Assembly (NCBI RefSeq): GCF_947500655.1
Contig: NZ_CANMSK010000003.1
Location: 62,001-126,000 of the forward strand
Direction of reading: 5' to 3'
Origin: an uncultured Psychrosphaera sp.
GTDB lineage: Bacteria; Pseudomonadota; Gammaproteobacteria; Enterobacterales; Alteromonadaceae
Length of the DNA: 64,000 nucleotides
In this document: one piece after another, positions 20,199-29,191 of the stretch
Position numbering within the stretch: the stretch's first letter is position 1
How the letters are laid out: each line of letters opens with the position of its first letter
Notes under the pieces: generated by a model
What the model was told of the DNA's origin: nothing
The model's database searches: none
The model's input: the letters and a program-made list of their open reading frames with translations, nothing else
Made by a program: the position numbers and the translations under genes

Positions 20199-20310
20199 AG
20201 TAATAGAATTGGTAGGCATAGGGCACTTTTCATAAGAGCACCTTTTCATAAGAGCTACCTCGCAGAAATGCGTGGCGGTTCCCAATTTCAAAGAGCGCAC
20301 ACCGGTACCA
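20199..20310 (+). pseudogene. Remodelled tRNA-Leu copy 3
   Basis: The most changed copy. CTTTTCATAAGAGC is duplicated in tandem (20226-20239 and 20242-20255) in the former anticodon arm. The variable arm, GGCGGTTC, the T-loop insertion and the ACCGGTACCA end are kept. Confidence 0.82.
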
Positions 20311-20338
20311 TTTATTCTTCGGAATGAATGAGAGATAA

Positions 20339-20373
20339 CCGACTAACTCAATTTGAGGTGTCGGTTTTTTTAT
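20339..20373 (+). terminator. Terminator of tRNA-like unit 3
   Basis: Same hairpin and T run as units 1 and 2. Confidence 0.75.
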
Positions 20374-20450
20374 GTCTAAATTTTAAGTTATCTTAGATAT
20401 AATTCAAATCAAGTGATCTAACCCTATTGCTTCTAACTTTTACACTGTCT

Positions 20451-20539
20451 CCCCTTCCTCACAAATAAACAAACCTTCAACAAACGTAACTTTTTGTTAT
20501 TATGGATTTTTTAGATTTAAACTCCAAGGGAATGTTATG
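20451..20539 (+). repeat. Duplicated promoter/leader block, copy 1
   Basis: About 89 bases ending at the ATG of the lipoprotein gene recur almost unchanged at 21206-21295, ending at the ATG of the next gene. The block includes a possible promoter (TTCAAC, 15 bases, TTATTAT) and the AAGGGAATGTT ribosome-binding region. The likeness runs on into about five codons. Confidence 0.85.
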
Positions 20540-21175
20540 AAGCACTTGAATATCGGTTTGTTATTACTTACTTCAATTGTTCTACTTTCTGGATGTGTCT
20601 CATTTCCAAGTCAAATGAAAATACTCAAAACATCTGTTGAAATTATAGATTATAGAGATATTGATTATTTCAAAGTTGGAGTTAATAGAGAATCGATATC
20701 TGCACCGACAATCGAAATAAAGTTTATTGGTTCTGCACCTTTCGCATATATGAAAAGCAATGGATACATACAGCAGATGCGATGTTATGTCTACAAATCA
20801 GAAACTAAATACTATGATAACAATGGATTTACACAAGTTTATTTCGACAGAATGATAACCCCAAGGGACCCAGAACAAAGTTATGACAAGCAGCATGGTG
20901 ACGAAAAACTTCAATATGTTTCATACGCATATAGAGGACTGACTGCTGACAAAACAATAAGTGGGGGTGAAGATATTGATTTAACAAAGTCAAATTATCA
21001 TCATATAGAATGTGGTCTTTGGGGAGTGACTATACTTGGACCGCATGTTAGATCAAATGTAATTAAAATAAGCAAGCTTGAACTTATCGAACTATATCAC
21101 CAGTATTTGGCTAGCCCCCCAAATAATAATGTTAAAAAGTTGAATCTCTGGATTAGTGAAAACAAAAAACACTAA
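20537..21175 (+). CDS. Predicted lipoprotein of unknown function
   Basis: 212 residues with a type II signal peptide: MKHLN, a hydrophobic stretch, then LLSGC with the lipidated Cys at position 20. The mature part is polar, with several Tyr-rich stretches (RDIDYFKVGV, QSYDKQH) and no recognised domain. I do not recognise a family. It has its own copy of a promoter block shared with the next gene and follows the tRNA-like array, so it is probably an accessory gain. The base composition is more AT-rich than that of the housekeeping genes. Confidence 0.75.
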   Translation: MKHLNIGLLLLTSIVLLSGCVSFPSQMKILKTSVEIIDYRDIDYFKVGVNRESISAPTIEIKFIGSAPFAYMKSNGYIQQMRCYVYKSETKYYDNNGFTQVYFDRMITPRDPEQSYDKQHGDEKLQYVSYAYRGLTADKTISGGEDIDLTKSNYHHIECGLWGVTILGPHVRSNVIKISKLELIELYHQYLASPPNNNVKKLNLWISENKKH

Positions 21176-21205
21176 CAATGTGCTAATCAACGGGGTTAAA
21201 ACCAG

Positions 21206-21295
21206 CCCCTCCCTCACAAATAAACAAACCTTCAACAAACGTAACTTTTTGTTATTATGATTTTTTTAGATTTAAACTCCCAAGGGAATGTTATG
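21206..21295 (+). repeat. Duplicated promoter/leader block, copy 2
   Basis: Second copy of the 20451-20539 block. The differences are a few substitutions and one added base. Its position fixes the start of the downstream gene at 21293 rather than the earlier in-frame ATG at 21257, which lies inside the promoter copy. Confidence 0.85.
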
Positions 21296-22345
21296 CAGTA
21301 TTTGAATACCAAGCGTTTTAATTTATCTATGCTAAATATGAGCTTTTTATTATTGTTAATAATAAGCAGTTCAGCCTTTGCTAATACTCAATTACACTTT
21401 AACAACAATAAAACAGTTTACTTGCAAGGTTCTGATTTAACTTGGTTTAGTTTACCTATTAAACATCGTTACCATGAAATAAAATTAACTGTAATTGTGG
21501 ATGATAAAACCTTATTTTATCCAATCATTACACTCTACGATCAATTTAAAAACGTACGAAGTGAAATAAAAAGTCCAATTAATGTTAAGTCTATTGGTGC
21601 TTACAAAGAAGGCGTTGAAATTAGTATTCCGTTTGGGCCTGAAGATGTTTATATGTCCATTAATATGCCGCAGGAGTTAGTTGGCCAGCAATTTAATATT
21701 ACACAAAATCAAAACACTGTAATTCCAGTATTTTCAAATGGTTCTACATACTATGTTCCTTCAGGAAATAATCAATATTCAGTAACTTATACGTTAATGG
21801 ATAAAGGCTTTATTGAATTGGCATTACCGGAAGAAAATAAATTTAGTCCAGAGTATAAACAAAACGGCTGGTACTTTGATTTAGGTGTTAACTTTGGTGG
21901 AGACACAATAGCTAACAATCCTGGAGGTGATAACTACAAAGCGGGTGGTGGCGCACTTCTGATGCTTGGTTATGACTGGCCTTCTAATGATGATTTTAGT
22001 TATCAAGTATCAACCGGTTTTCGTTATCAAGGAGCTCAATTAGGTGATGGAGAGAACTTTGGTTTGGTAAGTCGAGTTGAAGCTGACTATGACTTTGGAG
22101 AATACCATCTTGGCATTGGCCTACATTTAGATATTTTAAGCCATACTAAAGATGAGTTCGGAAAGAAAACTAAAATAGATGACTCTATTTCCCCATTCAT
22201 CAGTGCATCTTGGGAAATGCTACCTCATATAAATTTAACAGGCACTTATATGTTTGCAGAATTTACCGACGAAAATGATGTTGTATATAAAGGAAACCAG
22301 TTTGGTTTGGGATTAAGAATGACAGGATTAAATTTTATTCCCTAA
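21293..22345 (+). CDS. Predicted outer-membrane beta-barrel protein of unknown function
   Basis: 350 residues from the ATG at 21293. This start has AAGGGA upstream and is matched by the duplicated leader. A signal peptide is evident (a hydrophobic run ending SSSAFA). Residues of about 25-180 form a soluble beta-rich domain. The C-terminal 160 residues alternate aromatic and small residues in strands (WYFDLGVNFGG, YQVSTGFRYQG, YHLGIGLHLDIL, FGLGLRMTG), as in an 8-stranded barrel. I do not recognise the family. It may work with the neighbouring lipoprotein, since both share an upstream region. Confidence 0.72.
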   Translation: MQYLNTKRFNLSMLNMSFLLLLIISSSAFANTQLHFNNNKTVYLQGSDLTWFSLPIKHRYHEIKLTVIVDDKTLFYPIITLYDQFKNVRSEIKSPINVKSIGAYKEGVEISIPFGPEDVYMSINMPQELVGQQFNITQNQNTVIPVFSNGSTYYVPSGNNQYSVTYTLMDKGFIELALPEENKFSPEYKQNGWYFDLGVNFGGDTIANNPGGDNYKAGGGALLMLGYDWPSNDDFSYQVSTGFRYQGAQLGDGENFGLVSRVEADYDFGEYHLGIGLHLDILSHTKDEFGKKTKIDDSISPFISASWEMLPHINLTGTYMFAEFTDENDVVYKGNQFGLGLRMTGLNFIP

Positions 22346-22474
22346 CGAAAATACAAATGAGCTTTTTGTGTTGTCCTATACTTAAATCAGGTAAAAAATA
22401 AAATACACATAAAAACAAATCTAAAAACAAAGTTCAGGTATTATCTTTTCAAAGGAACAATCAAAGGCTCTCTA

Positions 22475-23032
22475 ATGAAGTATCTATTTAACTCACTCTT
22501 ATTTTCATGTCTATTTTTAATAGTTTTCAATGTTCATGCAGAGAAACCATTATCTAAAGAACTTATTGAGCAATATGCAGCAGCCAGTAAGCAATTAGAT
22601 ACCTTGCTAAGCAGTAGCTCTGATATGAATGAGAATACAACTCAAGTGAATAACCAAAATGAAATGCTTGCCTTTATACGTACACTAGACATTTATCCTG
22701 AATTTAAAGCAGGGGTTATAGACAAGGGCTTTGATGATATTGAAGATTACCTAAATACAGGAACGCGTGTTTTCAATGCAACGTTTAGCTTTAACATGAG
22801 ATATTCAGGTAGCCCAAGCAAGATGCTTGAGACGATGAAAACACAACTAGCTGAAACGAAGAAACAAGGACTGCAATCTCCAGCAACAATAACTCAAATG
22901 GAAGCTAGCATAGAGCAAATGACTCAAAATCTACCTTTAATGGAGAAAATGCTCTCGGATACGTTAGCGCCAGATCTTGAGTTTGTAAAAGAACATAACT
23001 CATGGATTAATAAAGTAATGTCTGCTAAGTAA
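22475..23032 (+). CDS. Small secreted protein of unknown function
   Basis: 185 residues with a clear signal peptide (about 1-22, ending NVHA). The mature part is mainly helical and Met/Gln/Glu-rich, for example ETMKTQLAETKKQG and ITQMEASIEQMTQ, and ends with LEFVKEHNSW. No enzyme motif or known domain is visible. A ribosome site, AAAGGAACAATC, lies about 20 bases upstream. A separate promoter is likely, as 129 bases part it from the barrel gene. Confidence 0.68.
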   Translation: MKYLFNSLLFSCLFLIVFNVHAEKPLSKELIEQYAAASKQLDTLLSSSSDMNENTTQVNNQNEMLAFIRTLDIYPEFKAGVIDKGFDDIEDYLNTGTRVFNATFSFNMRYSGSPSKMLETMKTQLAETKKQGLQSPATITQMEASIEQMTQNLPLMEKMLSDTLAPDLEFVKEHNSWINKVMSAK

Positions 23033-23070
23033 ATCATAATTGAATTAGCACAGCTGAATTAACACAGCTA

Positions 23071-23098
23071 AAGCGAATCGTATGGTTCACTTTTTTGT
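23071..23098 (+). terminator. Possible terminator after the small secreted protein gene
   Basis: AGCGAATC-gtat-GGTTCACT forms a stem with one mismatch, followed by six T. Confidence 0.4.
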
Positions 23099-23137
23099 TT
23101 TCAGCTCCCCAAATTGACTCTTACTTTAGTTCTAAAA

Positions 23138-23770
23138 CTAAAAGTACTTACGCCCCTCCACTCCCGCTGCATTTGGGTTTACTTTATTTGGACTTTTGAT
23201 CTCTTTCCAATTATCCACTCGTTTACCAATATTTAAATGTGGAAAACGTTCATTACCTGTGTGTGCCAACCCTAAAAACTGTAATAATTTAGGTAAGCTG
23301 TCTGCTTGGCTGATATCAATACTTAGTAAGTCATTTCGTCCTTGGAAATAATCATTCACTTGTTGTTCGTGTTTTTGATAACAACTTGTTAAATGACTTT
23401 CATCCAGAGGATCCTCAACATCACCAATGCCAAAAACTTGGCTAAAACTGCGCTTTAATATTGGATTTACGTATTCGCTTCCTTGCTGCTTATTGTCAAT
23501 ACCTAAGCTCGGAAGCATTTTATGCAGTAACATTTGTATTGATGGCAACCATTGTAATAATGGGCGCTTAAGGTACACAAATTTGGAATTGGGGAATAAC
23601 TGATCTAACTGCTGATAATCAGTAAAACAAGGACAATCAGATACAACGTCAGCTAATTCAAAAGCGCGTTTGGTGTAAGCGGTGTGCGCTACTTTATAAT
23701 GCTCAAGTAAAGTCACACTTATACTTGTTGTGCCCGTTCTAGGTAAGCCGATAATAAAAAGTTTATTCAT
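23138..23770 (-). CDS. Sulfotransferase-like P-loop protein
   Basis: 210 residues. The N-terminus LFIIGLPRTGTTSIS is the 5'-phosphosulfate-binding loop of PAPS sulfotransferases, and KFVYLKRPLLQWLPS (about residues 75-90) matches the 3'-phosphate-binding motif. The rest fits the short bacterial sulfotransferase families. The acceptor is unknown. It is convergent with the small secreted protein gene and forms the right part of the accessory region. Confidence 0.78.
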   Translation of the reverse strand: MNKLFIIGLPRTGTTSISVTLLEHYKVAHTAYTKRAFELADVVSDCPCFTDYQQLDQLFPNSKFVYLKRPLLQWLPSIQMLLHKMLPSLGIDNKQQGSEYVNPILKRSFSQVFGIGDVEDPLDESHLTSCYQKHEQQVNDYFQGRNDLLSIDISQADSLPKLLQFLGLAHTGNERFPHLNIGKRVDNWKEIKSPNKVNPNAAGVEGRKYF

Positions 23771-24294
23771 GAAGTCTCGTGATTAAAACTAAGGAGCACA
23801 CTGTAAATTAAAACATATAAATGTGAAAACTGAATTTGAAATTTTACTGACTTTTAACAATTAAACACTCTATTACTTTAAGAACATCTAATGAAATATC
23901 AACAGTGACATCAATAACATAAATGCTTTATAGTCTTAGCTCTTCTAAAAATATGACTTTAAAAAGCGCCGTTTAGAAGATAAGAAATAAGCATAATAAA
24001 AAATTATATGCTGGGTAAATAAAAGCCGACTTTCTTAATATAAGGATTGTCGGTTTTTTTATGGTTATAATTTAGCTGGATAAACATTTAAGACATTATA
24101 TAAATGCCAAATCGTTATATCTAACTAAGCGATTTTACTCACATTAATTGAGGTCTCATTATTAGAGGTTAGCGGACAACTTGCTTAAACCAGTTAATAT
24201 GACTAGTTTTACTAAGACTTTAGTCGTAATTCATACCTTTTATATTGACCTTCTATCGTCATAGTTAAACACTATAAAAAAAGAAGGAATTACT
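23771..24294. other. Intergenic region with one terminator-like block
   Basis: 524 bases without a convincing gene on either strand. It holds the 24016-24075 repeat. The rest is AT-rich, and AGAAGGAATTACT just before 24295 serves the chemoreceptor gene. Confidence 0.6.
24016..24075 (+). repeat. Direct repeat, right copy, with terminator hairpin
   Basis: GTAAATAAAA-CCGACTTTCTT...TTGTCGGTTTTTTTATGG..ATAATTTA resembles the tRNA-Leu terminator block at 19761-19821. No gene ends nearby on the plus strand, so this is an orphan terminator. Confidence 0.6.
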
Positions 24295-25863
24295 ATGGTT
24301 TACTTCAGACTCATCAGCATATTATCGCTTTTCCCTTTATTTATAATTGGTTACCTAAACAATTCAATTACCCCAACCTTTGCGCTTATTGGTATTTTAC
24401 TTAGTTGCTTTCTTCTACCACTATTGTGTTCTAGAGCTTCAAGTGCAGACAATCAAGGCGCCAAAATTAAAGGGGCGGATGTAGAGTCCGATAACTTTTA
24501 TACCCAAATAAGTCAGAAGGTCACCAGTGCCACCTCAAAAATGGCAATAGGTGCAGCGGAAGTATCCTATTTTGTTGATAACTTAAATAAAGATATACAT
24601 CTTACACGTGATGACAGCGAACAAATTACACAAGCCGTTGAAACACTATCCGATACAGGCATGACACTTTCCACAAGTCTTGGCCAATTAACTCACACCA
24701 TGCATGACACGGCAGAATCCAGTCGTAGCGCTCAACAGTCACTAAAACAAAGTGCAGATCAAGTAAATGAACTCACACAAAAAGTACAAACCGCCAGTGA
24801 ACAGTTAGCCTTGTTAACCAAAAGTGCCGACGATATAGACACCATTACAGCGGTTATTATTGGAGTTTCAGCACAAACCAACTTATTAGCGCTAAATGCA
24901 GCGATTGAAGCGGCCAGAGCGGGAGAATTAGGACGAGGGTTTGCGGTAGTTGCAGATGAAGTTCGTGCTCTAGCAGGTAAAAGTGCAGACGCTTCTGAAC
25001 AAATATCCACATTATTAACTGACGTGCGCCGTAACAGTGAACTTACTAATCATGAGATGTCGTCGCTCAAAGAATTAACCGAATCATTATCAACCACATT
25101 ATTGGGTGAAACCCAGCGCTTTATAACGCTAACAGAAGAAGTACAAAACGCATCAAAAGTACTTTCCGAAGTGGAAAGTTCAGGCGAGAAATTAGGCAGT
25201 ACAAGTGCTCAAATTGGTGGTTCAATAACAAATATTAATTCGTCACTGCAAGACATATCGACTCGTAGTGAACATTTATCAACTGAAGCATCAGCCTTAA
25301 GCAATGGTGCTGAAGTTGTATTTAGAGAGTTAGACAAAGTTGATCAATCACTGTTTTTCTCTGAGTTAGTTAAAACCGCAAAAGTTTCGGCTCAAGCCCT
25401 TGGTGAACTCTTTGAAGCTGCAATTGATAGTGGCGGCTTAAGCCAACAGGCTGTGTTCTCAACAGAATACCTGCCAATTAAAGGCACTAACCCACAAAAG
25501 TTTAGTACCAGTTACGATCACTTTACCGATGAAAACTTTCCAGCTATTCAAGAAGCGGTATTAGAACAATATGATGAAGTTATGTTTGCTGGTGCGGTAG
25601 ATACAAAGGGATATTTCCCGACTCATAACAAAAAATTTAGCCAAGCACTAAGTGGCGATTACGACAAAGATTTAATTAATAACCGTACTAAACGAATTTT
25701 TGATGATCCAACTGGACGACGTTGTGGAGCGCATACTGATAGTTTCTTATTACAAACTTATAAACGCGATACTGGTGAAATTTTACATGACTTGTCTGTA
25801 CCAATTTATGTAAAAGGCAAACATTGGGGTGGATTTCGAATGGGCTTTAAATCAAAAAGCTAG
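24295..25863 (+). CDS. Methyl-accepting chemotaxis protein with C-terminal sensor domain
   Basis: 522 residues. Two N-terminal membrane segments (about 4-20 and 26-44) are joined by a very short loop, so there is no periplasmic sensor. The MCP signalling domain spans about 70-350, with the highly conserved hairpin tip near [26 protein letters not shown] (about 198-223). The C-terminal 160 residues form a separate domain with [39 protein letters not shown] and HWGGFRMGF. This domain is found at the end of other gammaproteobacterial receptors. I take it to be a cytoplasmic Cache/PAS-like sensor; its ligand is unknown. Confidence 0.88.
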   Translation: MVYFRLISILSLFPLFIIGYLNNSITPTFALIGILLSCFLLPLLCSRASSADNQGAKIKGADVESDNFYTQISQKVTSATSKMAIGAAEVSYFVDNLNKDIHLTRDDSEQITQAVETLSDTGMTLSTSLGQLTHTMHDTAESSRSAQQSLKQSADQVNELTQKVQTASEQLALLTKSADDIDTITAVIIGVSAQTNLLALNAAIEAARAGELGRGFAVVADEVRALAGKSADASEQISTLLTDVRRNSELTNHEMSSLKELTESLSTTLLGETQRFITLTEEVQNASKVLSEVESSGEKLGSTSAQIGGSITNINSSLQDISTRSEHLSTEASALSNGAEVVFRELDKVDQSLFFSELVKTAKVSAQALGELFEAAIDSGGLSQQAVFSTEYLPIKGTNPQKFSTSYDHFTDENFPAIQEAVLEQYDEVMFAGAVDTKGYFPTHNKKFSQALSGDYDKDLINNRTKRIFDDPTGRRCGAHTDSFLLQTYKRDTGEILHDLSVPIYVKGKHWGGFRMGFKSKS

Positions 25864-25923
25864 TTGCCGGCTATTGCTATCGCTATAACCGGAAACTAAA
25901 TTTAATGTGACACTTAATCCTGC

Positions 25924-28269
25924 TTACAAACCGTTATGGTATTGCACTACCGTTGAGTCTGGTACCAAGGTGTTAATGGTTTCAATTGGTGCTGTCTCAC
26001 CACTAAGCAATTGTTCAAACTGCTCAATTAAGGTTACTTTATCTGGTGAGGTTTTATCGCCAGCGCCAATATTGGTTAAATCAATCATAAAGCTGTCAAA
26101 CAAGTCTGATAAGTCTTTGATGATCTCAGTATTTAAGAACTGATCTTGATTATAAATACTTGGGTAACCGGCTTTTTGTTTGTCGATAGCAAACGAGTCA
26201 CCTTTAAGGTTGGTGATACTGGTCGATTTATCACAAGACAGCATACAGCCATTGTCTATACGTGGTTTTTCACAACCAACACTTTGTTGGAAGAAACACT
26301 GTCTACTTGTCATCAATAATATTGGATGATAAATGCTGTACATCATCTTAAAGTTATCCGGACGCGCCATGTGTCTAATTTGCTTGAAGTTTATCTCGTT
26401 AGAAATAAACGCACCGGCACAATCAAATTCTTGCTGTAAACCTAATAACGCATACGAGTTAGTGGTGTTTAAAAACGGACCTGCTATCCACTTAATACCT
26501 AACGCGTTCGCTTCATAAGCGATACCTGTGTTGTTAGTCACAATCAGTTTAGGTTTAACCTGCTTTAAAATATTAACCGCTACATCGTAATCCTTGCCGA
26601 TTAACACTGGTGGAAACCAAGGTATTAAACGAGGATTTTGATTTAAAAAATCTATGTAGTGTGTGCAGTCACGTTTGTAAGCATCTGGCAATTTGAAGTA
26701 AATATCCGCGTCGGTAGAATCCGCTAATACCACATCCGCTTCGTCACAAATTAGAATACTCAAGTCTGCTTTTTTAAGGCCGGCTGTTTGCGGTTTTTGA
26801 TGTTTAGTTAACGGCGGCAATATCACTTCTGGGTGAATTGGCGTGTGCTTGTTAAGAATGAGTGATATTTCATTTCTAATCGCAGTCAGCTCTTTATAAG
26901 GAATACTTAAGCCGTCATCTAACCCATCTGAGTTTAACTCAAGTAAGTCATACTCTTCATTGTTTAAGCTTCTGAATCTTTTACTTAGCGTGCTCTCATC
27001 TAAGCTTAACTGCTCACTTTTAACTAATGAACTGGTTGAAGTAATTTCAAACGATTTAGTCTCTGTTGTTAACAAGCTAGAAATATATTCTTGGGTTGTT
27101 ACCGTAACGGTAAATACGTCGCCAAGTTTCCCTGAGAAGTTTAACGTTAATGGTATTTTATCTATGCTTAGATGTTTGATTTTATCTAACATGATGTCTT
27201 GCAGTTCGCTTTTCTCTTTGTTTAGATCTTTCTCAACTTGTTGAATTTGAACTACCGATATAAGGTCGCTGCTCTCGATACCAGGTTTTCTTAATACCAA
27301 GCTTTCCGCAACTTGTTTTTCTACACCGTTTTTCTCTAGTGCATAAACTTTAGAGTTATCTCTTGGGTTGTCGATAAACATCGACTGATTTAAATCGCCA
27401 CGTAAAAAAGCATTGGAGAAGTCGCGGTTAAATACTTTATATAAACGCTCGCCATCTTCTAACAACTCACCGGTTTTTAAGAACCCGTCAATTTGCTTGC
27501 GGAAACTATCAATAACCGTATGTACATAACTTGCGCCTTTAATACGCCCTTCTACTTTGAAAGAATGGACGCCGGCTTCAATTAACGCAGGCAGGTCAAA
27601 AAAGGCTGAATTGTCTTTGATATTAAGTGGAAAATTATTACCAGATTCAGTGGTTTCATATTCTTCACGACAAGCTTGGCTACAACGGCCACGGTTACCT
27701 GAATTGCCAACACTTGCAGAGGTGGAGTAACACAAACCAGAAAACGCAATACAAAGCGACCCATGGACAAATACTTCCATCAAGACATCGTGCTCAACGC
27801 CAACTTTAGTTAGTTCTGTGATCTCACGTAAGTTCATTTCTCTGGATAAATTAACACGGGAAGCGCCAAACTTTTTCAAGAATGGAATTTGCCCTGCATT
27901 ATGTGTGGTCATTTGCGTTGAGGCATGAATATCAAGAGTTGGATAATATTTTTTCAATACATAAAGCAAACCAAAATCTTGGATAATAACGCCATCTAAT
28001 GTGGTGTTTACCAACTTATTTAATAATTTAGTTAATGCTTTAAATTCGTGCTCTAAAATAACAATATTAAGGGTTAAGAATATCTTACATTCGTATTGAT
28101 GCGCCAAACGAATTAGACCAACAAGTTGTTCAAATGTGATATTACCCGCACGATTACGTGCATTAAATGTATTTAACCCGCAATAAACGGCATCAGCTCC
28201 GGCTATGATTGCGGCTTTAATTGCTTCGGCGTCTCCACCTGGGGCGAGTAATTCAATTTTTGGGTTCAT
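25924..28269 (-). CDS. rlhA: U32 family protein, RlhA-like 23S rRNA C2501 hydroxylase
   Basis: 781 residues. The N-terminal U32 domain has ELLAPGGDAEAIKAAI and GADAVYCGLNTFNARN. The family signature HGSLCIAFSGLCYSTS is followed by GNRGRCSQACR, whose cysteines bind iron-sulfur clusters in relatives. A second Cys set occurs near the C-terminus (CFFQQSVGCEK, CMLSCDK). E. coli RlhA (YdcP) adds hydroxyl to C2501 with help from prephenate. The closest E. coli U32 proteins are shorter (about 650 for YdcP, 450 for YegQ), so this one carries an extended C-terminal half. The RlhA assignment over other U32 members is likely, not certain. Confidence 0.78.
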   Translation of the reverse strand: MNPKIELLAPGGDAEAIKAAIIAGADAVYCGLNTFNARNRAGNITFEQLVGLIRLAHQYECKIFLTLNIVILEHEFKALTKLLNKLVNTTLDGVIIQDFGLLYVLKKYYPTLDIHASTQMTTHNAGQIPFLKKFGASRVNLSREMNLREITELTKVGVEHDVLMEVFVHGSLCIAFSGLCYSTSASVGNSGNRGRCSQACREEYETTESGNNFPLNIKDNSAFFDLPALIEAGVHSFKVEGRIKGASYVHTVIDSFRKQIDGFLKTGELLEDGERLYKVFNRDFSNAFLRGDLNQSMFIDNPRDNSKVYALEKNGVEKQVAESLVLRKPGIESSDLISVVQIQQVEKDLNKEKSELQDIMLDKIKHLSIDKIPLTLNFSGKLGDVFTVTVTTQEYISSLLTTETKSFEITSTSSLVKSEQLSLDESTLSKRFRSLNNEEYDLLELNSDGLDDGLSIPYKELTAIRNEISLILNKHTPIHPEVILPPLTKHQKPQTAGLKKADLSILICDEADVVLADSTDADIYFKLPDAYKRDCTHYIDFLNQNPRLIPWFPPVLIGKDYDVAVNILKQVKPKLIVTNNTGIAYEANALGIKWIAGPFLNTTNSYALLGLQQEFDCAGAFISNEINFKQIRHMARPDNFKMMYSIYHPILLMTSRQCFFQQSVGCEKPRIDNGCMLSCDKSTSITNLKGDSFAIDKQKAGYPSIYNQDQFLNTEIIKDLSDLFDSFMIDLTNIGAGDKTSPDKVTLIEQFEQLLSGETAPIETINTLVPDSTVVQYHNGL

Positions 28270-28403
28270 ATGTACAACTTGTTATCTACAAAACTTTGGG
28301 CGGGGATTTTACCTGTATAATTAAAGAATGAATATGGTTAAAATGCTTATTCCTACTAAAATACTCAACTATTATTAATACTGCAGGCAAAGAATACAAC
28401 GTG

Positions 28404-29084
28404 ATGAAAGATAATGTTAATAAAGCCAGTGAGTTACCAATACTCTACTCGTTAAGAAATTGCCCTTTTGCCATGCGCGCAAGATTAGCAATATTTCGTT
28501 CACAATCTCCAGTCATCCTGCGTTCTATTGTATTAAATGACAAACCTGCGGAAATGTTAACGGCATCACCAAAAGGCACAGTGCCAGTTTTAGTGTTACC
28601 GAAAGAAGATAATGGCAAAACCGTTATTGATGAAAGCTTTGATGTTATGGTTTGGGCGTTAACACAAAGTGATCCGGACGATTTATTACATGCTGGAGAA
28701 GCAGCAATATCACAAGATATGTTTAGTTTAGTGAGTAAATTTGATAACGAATTTAAGTCCGCACTAGAACAGTACAAAGCCGCCAAACGTTACCATGAAG
28801 ACAACTTAGTTGAGCGCCGACAAGTTTGCGAAGCTTATATTGCAGATTTGGAGCAAAGGCTAACAACGCATACTTTTTTAGTTTCCAACCGAGAAAGTTT
28901 CGCTGATTTGGCGTTATTACCTTTTATTCGCCAATTCGCCAAAGTGGAACGTAAGTGGTATTTACAATCACCTTATCCAAATTTGAAACAATGGTTAAAT
29001 AATTATCTACAAAGTGCCATGTTCAACAAAGTAATGGCGCAGCATCCTTTGTACCTATCCACTGACGAAGTGATTTATTTTTAA
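28404..29084 (+). CDS. Glutathione S-transferase family protein
   Basis: 226 residues from ATG at 28404; a GTG directly before it could also serve. The N-terminal thioredoxin-like fold contains YSLRNCPFAMRARLAI, with a CPFA motif like the CPF/YA of glutaredoxin-like GSTs, and the cis-Pro glutathione site GTVPVLVL with DESFDVMVW. The all-helical C-terminal domain has RESFADLALLPFIRQFA. The substrate is unknown. It is divergent from the U32 gene. Confidence 0.87.
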   Translation: MKDNVNKASELPILYSLRNCPFAMRARLAIFRSQSPVILRSIVLNDKPAEMLTASPKGTVPVLVLPKEDNGKTVIDESFDVMVWALTQSDPDDLLHAGEAAISQDMFSLVSKFDNEFKSALEQYKAAKRYHEDNLVERRQVCEAYIADLEQRLTTHTFLVSNRESFADLALLPFIRQFAKVERKWYLQSPYPNLKQWLNNYLQSAMFNKVMAQHPLYLSTDEVIYF

Positions 29085-29106
29085 TTCGCTTTTTTTACTT
29101 TGCTAA

Positions 29107-29147
29107 CAAAAAACCGACATCAAATTACTCTAATGTCGGTTTTTATT
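29107..29147. terminator. Bidirectional terminator between GST and mscS genes
   Basis: AAAACCGACAT ... ATGTCGGTTTTT gives an 11 bp stem with A and T runs on either side, suited to the two convergent genes. Confidence 0.8.
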
Positions 29148-29191
29148 TCTTGGATTAAAATAACAATAAAAGCTACTTCATTACTGAATAC

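Noticed and set aside
19829-20310. Attachment-site scars from repeated phage integration at the tRNA 3' end
   Set aside because: The repeats include D-arm and variable-arm text and terminators, not only the 3' end, so tandem duplication explains them better; no integrase is present.
21257-21292. Earlier ATG for the barrel protein
   Set aside because: It lies within the duplicated promoter block; the aligned start of the upstream gene and the AAGGGA site favour 21293.
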